A stretch of 64,000 nt of DNA from assembly GCA_018056425.1 (NCBI GenBank), contig JAGPFR010000011.1, positions 1 to 64,000 on the forward strand, in the 5' to 3' direction. Both the position numbers and the translations under genes were made by a program. Under the pieces are notes generated by a model that saw only the letters and a program-made list of their open reading frames with translations, was not told where the DNA came from and ran no database searches. Source of the DNA: Lachnospiraceae bacterium. Lineage in GTDB: Bacteria; Bacillota; Clostridia; Lachnospirales; Lachnospiraceae. This document shows, piece by piece, positions 15,921 through 24,196 of the stretch (position 1 is the first letter of the stretch; each line of letters opens with the position of its first letter).

Positions 15921-16778
15921 TTATTCAACAACACCGATCATAGCGGTAGGGCAGTTATTTGCTATGTAGCAGGGTCCGTACCAGTCGATGTCGGGAGAGT
16001 ACATCTTCGCAGCATCAGCGGATGTGATGGTTGAAGTGAATACGTATCCCTGGTATTCAAAGGTGTAAATGAGAGTAACTCCTTCAGCTTTGGCAAGTGC
16101 CTCTATGATCTTGTGGTTTATGGCCCCTTTGCAGTTGTACTCGACTGTTTTACTTTCATCAATGCTGCCGTCTGCATTAAGACCCTTAACCGCCAATTCA
16201 ATCTCGGTTACCTTATCATTGATGCTTTTGCGGAATTCTTCGGGACCGTTATCGATTACCGGAATGATTATTTGTATTCCGTTTAACCTTCTGAGATTTT
16301 TGGGATACATCTGTGACAGCTCCAGAGCACCGGAATAGCTTACACCGTTATATGTAAAATCATAAACTGCAGTTCCGGATGCCTCTCCGGGATCATTAAC
16401 AAAAACGGTTCCCGCAATAATTATATCAACGCTGTTATAATTGCTGATGCCGGTTATATCCAAAACGGGGTAGCTCTGTGACAGAAGATTGACATCCTCT
16501 ACGGGGATGCTTGGACAAATTGCCAAAATCTGGGAATTGTTGATTATAGTGTAATCTGATACTCCCGAGTATGACCATTGTACAGTACCCGGAATGATTC
16601 CGCTAAAGCTATTTGAAAATATGTCATCTATTAATTTAATTTCGTGTGTCTCGTTACTTGCAGCAGCAGTGGGATTTGCGATTGCAGCCTGAGCAGAAGA
16701 TGCAGGAATAATACTTATCACCCCTGCGGAGATTACGGCAGTAATGCCGATCAGAATTTCAGAGATCTTGTTATTCAT
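15921..16778 (-). CDS. Secreted protein of the paralogous family, copy 3
   Basis: A 285-residue exported protein of unknown function, first of the three paralogues in transcription order. The signal peptide is residues 1 to about 32 (cleavage near AQAA). An N-terminal region with IPGTVQWSYSG and YDFTYNGVSYSG matches copies 1 and 2, with a longer insert between. The C-terminal module has YNCKGAINHKIIEALAKAEG, LIYTFEYQGYVFTSTITSADA and ends DIDWYGPCYIANNCPTAMIG. GGAGGG precedes the start. The paired cysteines in NCKGAIN and WYGPC are kept, with one extra Cys in the ANNCPT end. Confidence 0.82.
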   Translation of the reverse strand: MNNKISEILIGITAVISAGVISIIPASSAQAAIANPTAAASNETHEIKLIDDIFSNSFSGIIPGTVQWSYSGVSDYTIINNSQILAICPSIPVEDVNLLSQSYPVLDITGISNYNSVDIIIAGTVFVNDPGEASGTAVYDFTYNGVSYSGALELSQMYPKNLRRLNGIQIIIPVIDNGPEEFRKSINDKVTEIELAVKGLNADGSIDESKTVEYNCKGAINHKIIEALAKAEGVTLIYTFEYQGYVFTSTITSADAAKMYSPDIDWYGPCYIANNCPTAMIGVVE

Positions 16779-16875
16779 TTTTAACCCTCCATAAGAAAAT
16801 AACTACTTACTAAAGATTAAACGTATTGTCATTAATAGGCAAGTCCTTTTTCATCTCTTTATTATGGAAAAAATG

Positions 16876-16923
16876 ACCTGATTGGAGTATATTAATAATG
16901 TGTGTAAAAATACCTAATCAGGT
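16876..16923 (+). promoter_or_regulatory. Inverted repeat in the rnf leader
   Basis: ACCTGATT (16876-16883) and AATCAGGT (16916-16923) are perfect complements 32 bases apart. The second arm ends in the ribosome binding site of rnfC (AGGTGGG). It could be a repressor site around a TATATT-type -10 box or a leader hairpin that hides the ribosome binding site. Confidence 0.4.
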
Positions 16924-16931
16924 GGGTTGAA

Positions 16932-18248
16932 ATGGCTAAATTTACTTTCAAGGGCGGAATTCACCCTTATGACGGCAAGGATCTTTCCAAGGACAAACCG
17001 ATAATCGATGCGGTGCCCGGCGATGAGATGGTATTTCCTTTGAGCCAGCATATAGGAGCTCCCGCCAAACCTCTTGTTAAAAAAGGGGATCCGGTCTTAA
17101 GGGGACAGATGATCGCCGAAGCGGGTGGTTTTGTTTCTGCTCCCGTCTATTCATCCGTTTCAGGATTAGTCAAAAACATTGAAAAAAGAAGAGTTGCCAC
17201 TGGCGATATGGTGGAGAGCATCATTATAGAAAATGATGGTCTCTTTAATGAAGTTGAGTACGATGTGGCAGATGACTGGGAGAAGCTTTCACGCGATGAG
17301 ATAATCGCTAAGATCGCCAAAGCCGGTATCGTCGGAATGGGCGGTGCCGGATTCCCCACGAGTGTCAAACTCCAGCCCAAAGAGCCCGACAAGATCGACT
17401 ACATCATTGCAAACTGTGCGGAGTGTGAACCATATCTTACTTCCGATTACAGAAGGATCATCGAAGAGGGTGAGAAGGTTGTGGAGGGACTTCGCATCAT
17501 GCTCTCTCTTTTCCCGGATGCGCACAGAATAATCGGTGTCGAGGATAACAAACCCGAGTGCATCGGACATCTTACTAAACTTACGAAAAAAGATAACATC
17601 ATCAGTGTCAAGGAACTGAAGACGAAATATCCTCAGGGTGCCGAGAGACAGCTGATATTTGCAACGACCGGAAGGAAGGTTAATTCCAAGATGCTTCCCG
17701 CTGATGTCGGGTGCATAGTCAATAATGTAGATACCATCTGCGCTGTTTATAATGCTGTTGTACTCGGAAAGCCTTTGATGGAAAGGATCGTCACCATAAG
17801 CGGTGATGCGGTAAAGACTCCCGGTAATATGAGAGTTCCCTGCGGAATGACTTATACCGAGCTTATCGATCAGAAAGGCGGATTTAAAACAAAACCTGCG
17901 AAGATCATCTGCGGCGGTCCCATGATGGGATTTGCTATGTTTACAACCGATGTGCCCGTCACCAAGACATCGACCGCACTTCTTGCTTTTACGGAAGATC
18001 AGGTAGCGGAATCGGAGACCACTCCCTGCATCAACTGTTCAAGATGTGTCGAAGCATGCCCCGCCGGTCTTATGCCCGGCAAGTTATCCGATATGGTCGA
18101 AGCCCACGATAACGAGAGATTCGTTGCAAACGGCGGTATGGAATGCTGCGAGTGCGGATGCTGTTCTTATGCATGCCCCGCCAAACAGCCCCTTACCCAG
18201 AACATCAAGTCCATGAGAAAGATGGAACTTGCCAAGCGTAAAAAATAA
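16932..18248 (+). CDS. rnfC: Rnf complex subunit C (NADH-binding, two 4Fe-4S clusters)
   Basis: RnfC carries the NADH/FMN site of the ferredoxin:NAD+ oxidoreductase that pumps Na+ or H+. The 438-residue length fits the clostridial form. It begins with the GGIHPYDGKDLS segment, contains the nucleotide-binding glycine run GIVGMGGAGFPT, and ends with two cluster motifs, CxxCxxCxxxCP at about 366-376 and a second in CCECGCCSYACP (405-416). It opens a six-gene operon in the order C-D-G-E-A-B. The ribosome binding site overlaps one arm of an inverted repeat. Confidence 0.97.
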   Translation: MAKFTFKGGIHPYDGKDLSKDKPIIDAVPGDEMVFPLSQHIGAPAKPLVKKGDPVLRGQMIAEAGGFVSAPVYSSVSGLVKNIEKRRVATGDMVESIIIENDGLFNEVEYDVADDWEKLSRDEIIAKIAKAGIVGMGGAGFPTSVKLQPKEPDKIDYIIANCAECEPYLTSDYRRIIEEGEKVVEGLRIMLSLFPDAHRIIGVEDNKPECIGHLTKLTKKDNIISVKELKTKYPQGAERQLIFATTGRKVNSKMLPADVGCIVNNVDTICAVYNAVVLGKPLMERIVTISGDAVKTPGNMRVPCGMTYTELIDQKGGFKTKPAKIICGGPMMGFAMFTTDVPVTKTSTALLAFTEDQVAESETTPCINCSRCVEACPAGLMPGKLSDMVEAHDNERFVANGGMECCECGCCSYACPAKQPLTQNIKSMRKMELAKRKK

Positions 18249-18268
18249 AACCAAAGAAGGATACATAT

Positions 18269-19216
18269 ATGAGTCTTCCCAAGGTATCATCAAATCCACA
18301 TATAAGGAGCGCGGCAACAACGCAGCTTATAATGCTGACCGTAATACTGGCTCTTATGCCGGCATTCGGATACGGTATTTACAACTTCGGTATCAGAGCA
18401 TTGTTTGTTTGTATCGTATGCGTTGCAACCGCTGTTTTGTCAGAGGTAGTATTCGCACTTATTACCAAGAAAAAGATCAGGGTCGATGACCTGTCCGCTT
18501 GCGTTACCGGTCTGCTTCTTGCACTGAATCTTCCGGTATCCATTCCTTTGTGGCAGGCAGCACTCGGTTCTGTTTTTGCAATCATAGTAGTAAAGGAACT
18601 CTTCGGAGGCCTCGGCAAAAACTTCATGAACCCTGCACTCGGAGCAAGATGCTTTCTTCTGATCTCATTTCCCGTTGCGATGACAAACTTTGACACAGAT
18701 TGCTTCACCGGAGCAACTCCCCTGGCACTTCTCAAAGCAGGAGAGGCTGTTAACGTTAAGAACATGATCTTAGGTTCTATCCCCGGAACGATCGGTGAGA
18801 CCAGCATGATCGCAATACTTATAGGTGCGATCATCATGCTTTTATGCGGAGTTATCGATCTTAAGATCCCCGCAAGCTATATTCTTACATTCGTAGTATT
18901 TCTGATCTTATTCGGAGGCAGGGGCTTCGATCCGGCATTTATTGCAGCACACCTTGCAGGCGGCGGACTGATGCTCGGAGCATTCTTCATGGCTACCGAT
19001 TATGTCACAAGACCCACATCCGCAAAGGGCCAGATCGTATTCGGTATTTTCCTCGGAATCCTTACCGGTATTTTCAGGATCTTCGGACCTTCGGCCGAAG
19101 GTGTTTCCTATGCGATCATTTTCGGAAACTGCCTTGTGCCTCTTATCGATAAATTCACGGTTCCCGTTCCGTTTGGAATCAATCCTTCCGAGTTCAGGAA
19201 AGGAGGGAAGAAGTGA
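18269..19216 (+). CDS. rnfD: Rnf complex subunit D
   Basis: A 315-residue integral membrane subunit with about nine to ten hydrophobic segments. It carries covalently bound FMN; the attachment motif is visible as TGATPLAL near residue 150, where Thr is the predicted flavin-linked residue. NFMNPALGARCFLLISFP is also characteristic. The start is 20 bases after rnfC, with GAAGG upstream. The stop overlaps the start of rnfG by one base. Confidence 0.97.
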   Translation: MSLPKVSSNPHIRSAATTQLIMLTVILALMPAFGYGIYNFGIRALFVCIVCVATAVLSEVVFALITKKKIRVDDLSACVTGLLLALNLPVSIPLWQAALGSVFAIIVVKELFGGLGKNFMNPALGARCFLLISFPVAMTNFDTDCFTGATPLALLKAGEAVNVKNMILGSIPGTIGETSMIAILIGAIIMLLCGVIDLKIPASYILTFVVFLILFGGRGFDPAFIAAHLAGGGLMLGAFFMATDYVTRPTSAKGQIVFGIFLGILTGIFRIFGPSAEGVSYAIIFGNCLVPLIDKFTVPVPFGINPSEFRKGGKK

Positions 19217-19848
19217 TGAATAAGGATTATGCTTCAGCAGCAAAAGATGCACTTGTTCTTATAATCATTACTCTTGTTGCAGGTCTTCTGCTCGGCGGAG
19301 TCTATGAACTTACCAAAGAGCCCATCGAATATCAGAAGGAACTTGCGGTTACCGAAAGCTGTCAGGCAGTCTTCCCGGAAGAGGAAGGCTTTACATCGGT
19401 TGCAAGTTTTGTTTTGTCGGATGCGATGCCTTCCGAATCACTTGCACTTCAGTTAAAACAAAACGGCGTGACCGTCGGAAATATCTACACAGCACTTGCC
19501 GCTGACGGAAGTGTGGCAGGCTATGCCATTGAAGTTACATCAGCGGAAGGTTACGGCGGAGATATCCGTATCATGTGCGGAGTGTCATCAGATGGTGTAT
19601 TAAGAGGAATCTCCATCCTTGAGATTGGTGAGACCGCAGGACTCGGTATGAGGGCGGAGAGCGTTATCGTACCTCAGATCCATAACCTTGATGTAAGCGA
19701 AATAACTTATACAAAAACGGGAAAGTCGTCCGAGGATGAGATCGATGCCATCAGCGGAGCTACCATTACAACAAAGGCATTCGTCAACATGATCAATGCC
19801 GCTCTTGATGTTTGTGATGAGATTGGTATTGCAAAGGGGGACGCTTAA
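19216..19848 (+). CDS. rnfG: Rnf complex subunit G (covalent FMN)
   Basis: A 210-residue subunit with one N-terminal membrane helix (about 15-33) and an extracytoplasmic flavin domain. The ApbE-type flavinylation motif DAISGATITT places FMN on Thr183. The ATG at 19216 overlaps the rnfD stop (TGATG) and has AGGAGGG upstream; an earlier in-frame GTG at 19213 is less likely. The electron path in Rnf runs through this FMN toward RnfC. Confidence 0.96.
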   Translation: MNKDYASAAKDALVLIIITLVAGLLLGGVYELTKEPIEYQKELAVTESCQAVFPEEEGFTSVASFVLSDAMPSESLALQLKQNGVTVGNIYTALAADGSVAGYAIEVTSAEGYGGDIRIMCGVSSDGVLRGISILEIGETAGLGMRAESVIVPQIHNLDVSEITYTKTGKSSEDEIDAISGATITTKAFVNMINAALDVCDEIGIAKGDA

Positions 19849-20841
19849 ATGAAACGGATAAGTGAGCGCCTTTATAACGGAATAATCAAAGAAAACCCCA
19901 CCTTTGTCCTAACGCTCGGAATGTGCCCCACACTTGCGGTCACTACCTCGGCGATAAACGGACTCGGAATGGGACTTACAACATGTGCTGTTCTTGCACT
20001 CAGTAACCTGTTCATATCACTGCTCAGAAAAGTAATACCGGATAAGGTAAGAATCCCTGCTTTTATCGTTATCGTCGCTTCGTTCGTTACGATGGTGCAG
20101 CTCCTTCTGGAAGCGTATCTTCCCGCACTGAATCAGTCGCTCGGAATTTATATTCCTCTTATCGTTGTTAACTGTATTATTCTCGGACGTGCCGAGAGCT
20201 ATGCATATAAGAATCCTCCTATTCCCTCTCTTTTTGACGGAATCGGAATGGGACTTGGGTTTACCGGAGCACTTACGATTCTCGGAATCTTCAGAGAGTT
20301 TATTGGAAGCGGAACATTCTTCGGAAACAGAGTTTTCCCCGAAGAGTACGGTATTACGATATTTGTACTTGCACCCGGTGCATTCTTCGTCCTTGCGGTA
20401 CTTGTTGCTGTTCAGAACTACATTAAGGCGAAGATGGAGGCTAAGGGCAAGGATACTTCCAAGATAGGTTCCGGATGCGGAAAAAACTGCATGGGATGCC
20501 CCGAAGCGACCGGATGCTCAAAGGCTGATAAGGACGCTGTTAAGGCTGAAAGCAAGGAAGAGTTATCCGAGGATAAAGCTGAAGTAAAAGAGTCCGAAAA
20601 AGACCCTGAAGCTAAGCAGGAGCCGGAAGAAAAGCCTGAACCCGAAAAGGAACCTGAACCTGTAAGAGAAGCTGAGCCTGAAGCGGAAGCTGAAAAAGAA
20701 CCTGAAGCTGAAAATGAATCCGCTTCGGATGATTCATCGGAAACTTCCGATGATAAACCTGAAGATAATAAGCCTGCTCAGGCAAACAAGCCTTCAGGCA
20801 ATAACAACAAGAAGAAAAATAAAGGCAAAAGGAGGAAATGA
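19849..20841 (+). CDS. rnfE: Rnf complex subunit E with a long Cys-motif and acidic tail
   Basis: The first about 200 residues are a normal RnfE membrane protein (six helices; GMCPTLAVTTSAINGLGMGL at the start and FDGIGMGLGFTGALT later). RnfE and RnfA form an inverted pair that conducts the ion and holds a 2Fe-2S cluster. Here a 130-residue C-terminal extension follows: four cysteines at 210, 214, 217 and 223 (GCGKNCMGCPEATGC), then a run rich in Glu, Pro and Lys with EPE and KEPE repeats, and a basic end (NNKKKNKGKRRK). Usual RnfE has about 190-230 residues. The extension is predicted cytosolic; its role is unknown. It has an ATGA-type overlap with rnfA. Confidence 0.93.
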   Translation: MKRISERLYNGIIKENPTFVLTLGMCPTLAVTTSAINGLGMGLTTCAVLALSNLFISLLRKVIPDKVRIPAFIVIVASFVTMVQLLLEAYLPALNQSLGIYIPLIVVNCIILGRAESYAYKNPPIPSLFDGIGMGLGFTGALTILGIFREFIGSGTFFGNRVFPEEYGITIFVLAPGAFFVLAVLVAVQNYIKAKMEAKGKDTSKIGSGCGKNCMGCPEATGCSKADKDAVKAESKEELSEDKAEVKESEKDPEAKQEPEEKPEPEKEPEPVREAEPEAEAEKEPEAENESASDDSSETSDDKPEDNKPAQANKPSGNNNKKKNKGKRRK

Positions 20842-21428
20842 ATATGAACGGATTAAAAGACATGCTCCTTTTGCTGGTGGGTTCATCACTGGTATCAAAT
20901 GTAGTTCTGAGCCAGTTCCTCGGCCTTTGTCCTTTCCTCGGAGTATCCAGGAAGATAAAGACTGCCGCAGGAATGGGAACCGCGGTTATCTTCGTCATAA
21001 CCCTTGCAAGCTTTGTAGCGGGAGCGCTGTATAAACTGATTCTTGTTCCGTTTAACATTACTTATCTGCAGACTATAGTATTCATACTTGTCATCGCTGC
21101 ACTCGTTCAGTTTGTAGAGATGTTTCTTAAGAAGATGATCCCTTCGCTTTATAAGGCGCTCGGTGTTTATCTTCCTCTCATTACCACAAACTGTGCGGTT
21201 CTCGGTGTTGCGGTAAGTAACGTTCAGAAAGATTACGGCGTACTTAAAGGCGTCGTTAACGGATTCGGAACGGCTGTGGGATTTACCATCGCTATCGTGA
21301 TCCTTGCAGGTATCAGAGAGAAAATGGAATATACCGAAGTTCCTAAGCCTTTCAAAGGAATGCCTATTGTTCTTCTTACAGCGGGCCTTATGGCAATCGC
21401 ATTCTGGGGATTTTCGGGACTTCTGTAA
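20838..21428 (+). CDS. rnfA: Rnf complex subunit A
   Basis: A 196-residue polytopic protein with six membrane segments. The N-terminal cluster-binding motif FLGLCPFLGVSRK and the internal homologous motif TTNCAVLGVAV are both present; with RnfE it forms the membrane core and ion path. Translation may start at 20838 or at 20844, and GGAGG at 20831-20835 fits either. The length matches the family closely. Confidence 0.97.
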   Translation: MNMNGLKDMLLLLVGSSLVSNVVLSQFLGLCPFLGVSRKIKTAAGMGTAVIFVITLASFVAGALYKLILVPFNITYLQTIVFILVIAALVQFVEMFLKKMIPSLYKALGVYLPLITTNCAVLGVAVSNVQKDYGVLKGVVNGFGTAVGFTIAIVILAGIREKMEYTEVPKPFKGMPIVLLTAGLMAIAFWGFSGLL

Positions 21429-21444
21429 ATAAAAGGGGATAGAA

Positions 21445-22230
21445 ATGACAGGAGTATTAACAGCTGCATTATGTACGGCATGCGTCGGAATATTCGTAGG
21501 ACTTTTCCTCGGCGCAGCCGGTATTATTTTCAAAGTAAAAGTAGATGAAAGAGAAGAGAAGGTTCTGGATGCTCTTCCCGGAAATAACTGCGGAGGATGC
21601 GGATATCCCGGGTGCTCGGGTCTTGCGGCCGCAATCGTAAAAGGCGAAGCTCCGGTAAGCGGATGTCCCGTAGGCGGAAGTGAAGTCGCAGAGAAGGTTG
21701 CTAAGATCATGGGAACCGAAGCGGGCGGAAGCGTTAAACAGGTTGCTTTCGTAGCCTGCATGGGTGACTGTGAAAAGGCTAAGGAAAATTATGAGTATGT
21801 AGGTCCCAAGGATTGCAGGGTAGTTGATTTTACTCCCGGAGGCGGTCCTAAGGCGTGCAGGGAAGGATGTCTCGGCGGAGGCACCTGCGTAGATGTTTGT
21901 CCCTTCGATGCGATTCACGTAGTCAACGGGATAGCAGTAGTTGATAAGGATGCATGTAAAGCGTGCGGAAAGTGTGTTGCCGCATGTCCCAGAAAGCTTA
22001 TCAGTCTTGTGCCCTACGATGCTCCCCACCATGTAGCCTGTTCCTCACATGCAAAGGGACCGGAGGTTATGAAGGTTTGCTCCGCGGGCTGTATCGGATG
22101 CGGACTTTGCGTCAGAAACTGTCCTCAGGCCGCTGTTACCGTAACAGATAACCTTGCAAGGATCGATTATGATAAGTGCACCGGTTGCGGAATCTGCACC
22201 GAGAAGTGTCCCAAGAAGATAATCGTCTGA
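21445..22230 (+). CDS. rnfB: Rnf complex subunit B (polyferredoxin, ferredoxin entry point)
   Basis: A 261-residue subunit with an N-terminal membrane anchor, the Fe-S domain CGGCGYPGCSG followed by a later Cys (NNCGGC...SGCPVGG), and multiple 4Fe-4S motifs including CKACGKCVAACP, CIGCGLCVRNCP and CTGCGICTEKCP. It accepts electrons from reduced ferredoxin. It is the last of the six rnf genes; the next ORF follows after only 7 bases. Confidence 0.97.
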   Translation: MTGVLTAALCTACVGIFVGLFLGAAGIIFKVKVDEREEKVLDALPGNNCGGCGYPGCSGLAAAIVKGEAPVSGCPVGGSEVAEKVAKIMGTEAGGSVKQVAFVACMGDCEKAKENYEYVGPKDCRVVDFTPGGGPKACREGCLGGGTCVDVCPFDAIHVVNGIAVVDKDACKACGKCVAACPRKLISLVPYDAPHHVACSSHAKGPEVMKVCSAGCIGCGLCVRNCPQAAVTVTDNLARIDYDKCTGCGICTEKCPKKIIV

Positions 22231-22237
22231 GAATACT

Positions 22238-23371
22238 ATGGCAGGTAAAATGAATCTTCCCGATGACAATGACAGAAGAGACATAACGCCACAGCTTACC
22301 GCAGCTATGGTGATGAGTGCTTTTATCATTCTTTTGATCATCGTGATAGTTCTGATTGCAAATAAAAAGCCCACCCATCATCAGAGTCCGTCTGTTACGG
22401 ATCCTGTAGTTTCCGAAGCGGACAGCCCGGTTATTAAGCCGGAAGAGACTCCTGTTTCCGAAGTAAAGCCCGGAGATCTTGATTTCTGGGATATGTATCC
22501 TTCGGGTGACGTTGAAGGCGAAGATGAACAGGGCATAGAGGACGATGAGAAAGAGCCCGAAGATGATGTTGAAGGAGATACCGAAGATGACGGACAGCCT
22601 CCCGAAGCTACTGACGGAAAGCACACCCTTGTAATAAACAGGGATGGTTCCGAAGAGTGGGTTTTGATCTCTCCCTATCTTCCCAAGAATGATTACGATT
22701 ATACCAATCTTGTATCGCAGTCGGGCAGAATGGCTTATTATACCGACAGCAGGGTTACTTCCTATCTCGGCGTTACGATCGATAAGTATGATGATTATGT
22801 CGATTTCGGTCTCTTAAGAGACGACGGCATCGATTATGTAATGGTAAGAGTAGGCGTCAGGGGCTACGGCACCGGAACGATCACACTCGATGATTACTAT
22901 ACCGACAATATCTCAAGAGCTAATCAGGCAGGACTTAATGTCGGACTGTACTTTACTTCCCAGGCGATAACCGTGGAAGAGGCAACAGAAGAAGCTGTTG
23001 CTCTGATTGCCGTGGCTCAGGAAAACAAGATAACATATCCTCTTGCGATTGATATCGGATTTATCCTTAATGATACTTCCAGGATCGAAGATCTGTCCAA
23101 GACAGAGAAGACAGAGATCATCCGCGCATTTGCGGATACTGTCAAAGAAGCGGGATTTAACTGCGTGATACACGCGGATAAAGAATTTCTGATCAAAGAG
23201 ATAGACCTTAGCAAGTTCTCGGATGTGGACATATGGCTCGATAATAACGGAGATCTTCCGGATTATCCTTATGCCTTTACCATGTGGGAATATGCTTCGA
23301 ACGGAACCGTTAACGGGATCAGCGGTCCCGCGGATCTTAGCATTTCATTTATTGACTATACACAGAAGTGA
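22238..23371 (+). CDS. Membrane-anchored GH25-like protein with altered active-site residues
   Basis: A 377-residue protein with a cytosolic N terminus, one membrane helix (about 24-42), a very acidic Glu/Asp/Pro linker (about 50-125) and a C-terminal domain (about 160-377) that resembles GH25 lysozymes: GIDYVMVRVGVRGYGTG, the NISRANQAGLNVGLYF segment and MWEYASNGTVNGISG. Canonical GH25 starts with GIDVS and has a DxE pair. Here the first Asp position reads GVTID (Thr180), and the DxE pair is DIG (Asp272, Gly274). It may therefore be a non-catalytic binding protein or a changed enzyme. It follows rnfB by 7 bases without a strong ribosome binding site, so co-transcription with rnf is likely. 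Confidence 0.75.
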   Translation: MAGKMNLPDDNDRRDITPQLTAAMVMSAFIILLIIVIVLIANKKPTHHQSPSVTDPVVSEADSPVIKPEETPVSEVKPGDLDFWDMYPSGDVEGEDEQGIEDDEKEPEDDVEGDTEDDGQPPEATDGKHTLVINRDGSEEWVLISPYLPKNDYDYTNLVSQSGRMAYYTDSRVTSYLGVTIDKYDDYVDFGLLRDDGIDYVMVRVGVRGYGTGTITLDDYYTDNISRANQAGLNVGLYFTSQAITVEEATEEAVALIAVAQENKITYPLAIDIGFILNDTSRIEDLSKTEKTEIIRAFADTVKEAGFNCVIHADKEFLIKEIDLSKFSDVDIWLDNNGDLPDYPYAFTMWEYASNGTVNGISGPADLSISFIDYTQK

Positions 23372-23381
23372 CTCTGGCTCA

Positions 23382-24164
23382 TCACCAGTTTATCTCTATC
23401 GAATTATAAATCTCCGCATATACTTTGCCGGAGACCTCATCTATGTAATTCTCGGGATAATTCTTATCCCCTTTTTTCTTCAATATATCCACGGCCTTGT
23501 TATAGGCTATGGCAGCTTCCAGAGCTGAAGGGTAGATGCCTATTTTGGTGTACCCCGAAGTGTGGATCCTTGCGATATATCCCTTCTTTTCGGGCGAATA
23601 TACGACCCCGTGATATGTGTTTAGTATCTCGAGGTTTGATCTTCTGAAGTCGTAAGGGTCTTCGTTTATGAACCTGCAGTCTCGTCCCGCAACAGAATAG
23701 GGCTTCAGGCCGAATCTTGATCCCACGGATACCTGGGAGCCGTAATCTGCCACAAAATAGTGTCCGCCCCTTTTTGATATCTTATGTGAGGAAAAATAGA
23801 ACAGATCCTCAAGGTCGAAGGTAAAGACGATATCCGGGGTCAGATAGTAGTTGAAATAGTCCTTGTGAAGATATATCGGGGTTCCGAAATAAATGCCGTT
23901 ATCGCGTAAATTCATGAGAATTACGGCTTTATCATATTTAAGAGCCTTAAAATCTTGAAAATCATTCAATGAAATGCTATTGTTTTCAAGTACTTTTAAC
24001 GCGGTCAGATATGCCTTATGAGCTTTTTTTTCATCGGGATACGAACCGAGGGAAATATGACGGGACGACCTTGTGACCGAAGCACGGTACAGGATCTTGC
24101 CCGTAGCGGTCTTCGTGATATACACACCTTTTAAAGTTGTTTCCCGGTTTTGTCTGTCGCTCAT
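23382..24164 (-). CDS. AP2-like DNA-binding protein with a degenerate HNH-like centre
   Basis: A 260-residue protein. Residues about 12-60 (GVYITKTATGKILYRASVT, HISLGSYPDEKKAHKAYLTA) and about 185-230 (GVVYSPEKKGYIARI, TKIGIYPSALEAAIAYNKA) both look like AP2/ERF-type three-stranded DNA-binding domains. Between them, about 125-182, lies a segment like the HNH endonucleases that often carry AP2 domains (HKISKRGGHYFVAD, then CRFINEDPYDFRRSNLEIL). The usual catalytic histidines before the INGDPLDNRRSNL-like motif are replaced by Cys and Arg. It may be a domesticated homing-endonuclease relative acting as a DNA-binding protein. It is convergent with the GH25-like gene and divergent from thrC. Domain calls are from pattern recognition only. 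Confidence 0.65.
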   Translation of the reverse strand: MSDRQNRETTLKGVYITKTATGKILYRASVTRSSRHISLGSYPDEKKAHKAYLTALKVLENNSISLNDFQDFKALKYDKAVILMNLRDNGIYFGTPIYLHKDYFNYYLTPDIVFTFDLEDLFYFSSHKISKRGGHYFVADYGSQVSVGSRFGLKPYSVAGRDCRFINEDPYDFRRSNLEILNTYHGVVYSPEKKGYIARIHTSGYTKIGIYPSALEAAIAYNKAVDILKKKGDKNYPENYIDEVSGKVYAEIYNSIEINW

Positions 24165-24196
24165 GGAAATATTGTAACACAGGAAGGATCATTATT

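Noticed and set aside
20612..21058. Minus-strand ORF opposite rnfE and rnfA
   Set aside because: It is the complement of the Glu/Pro-rich tail and of rnfA, with no domain or ribosome binding site.
20895..21761. 288-codon minus-strand ORF opposite rnfA and rnfB
   Set aside because: Both genes on the plus strand are certain; the opposite frame only stays open by codon bias.
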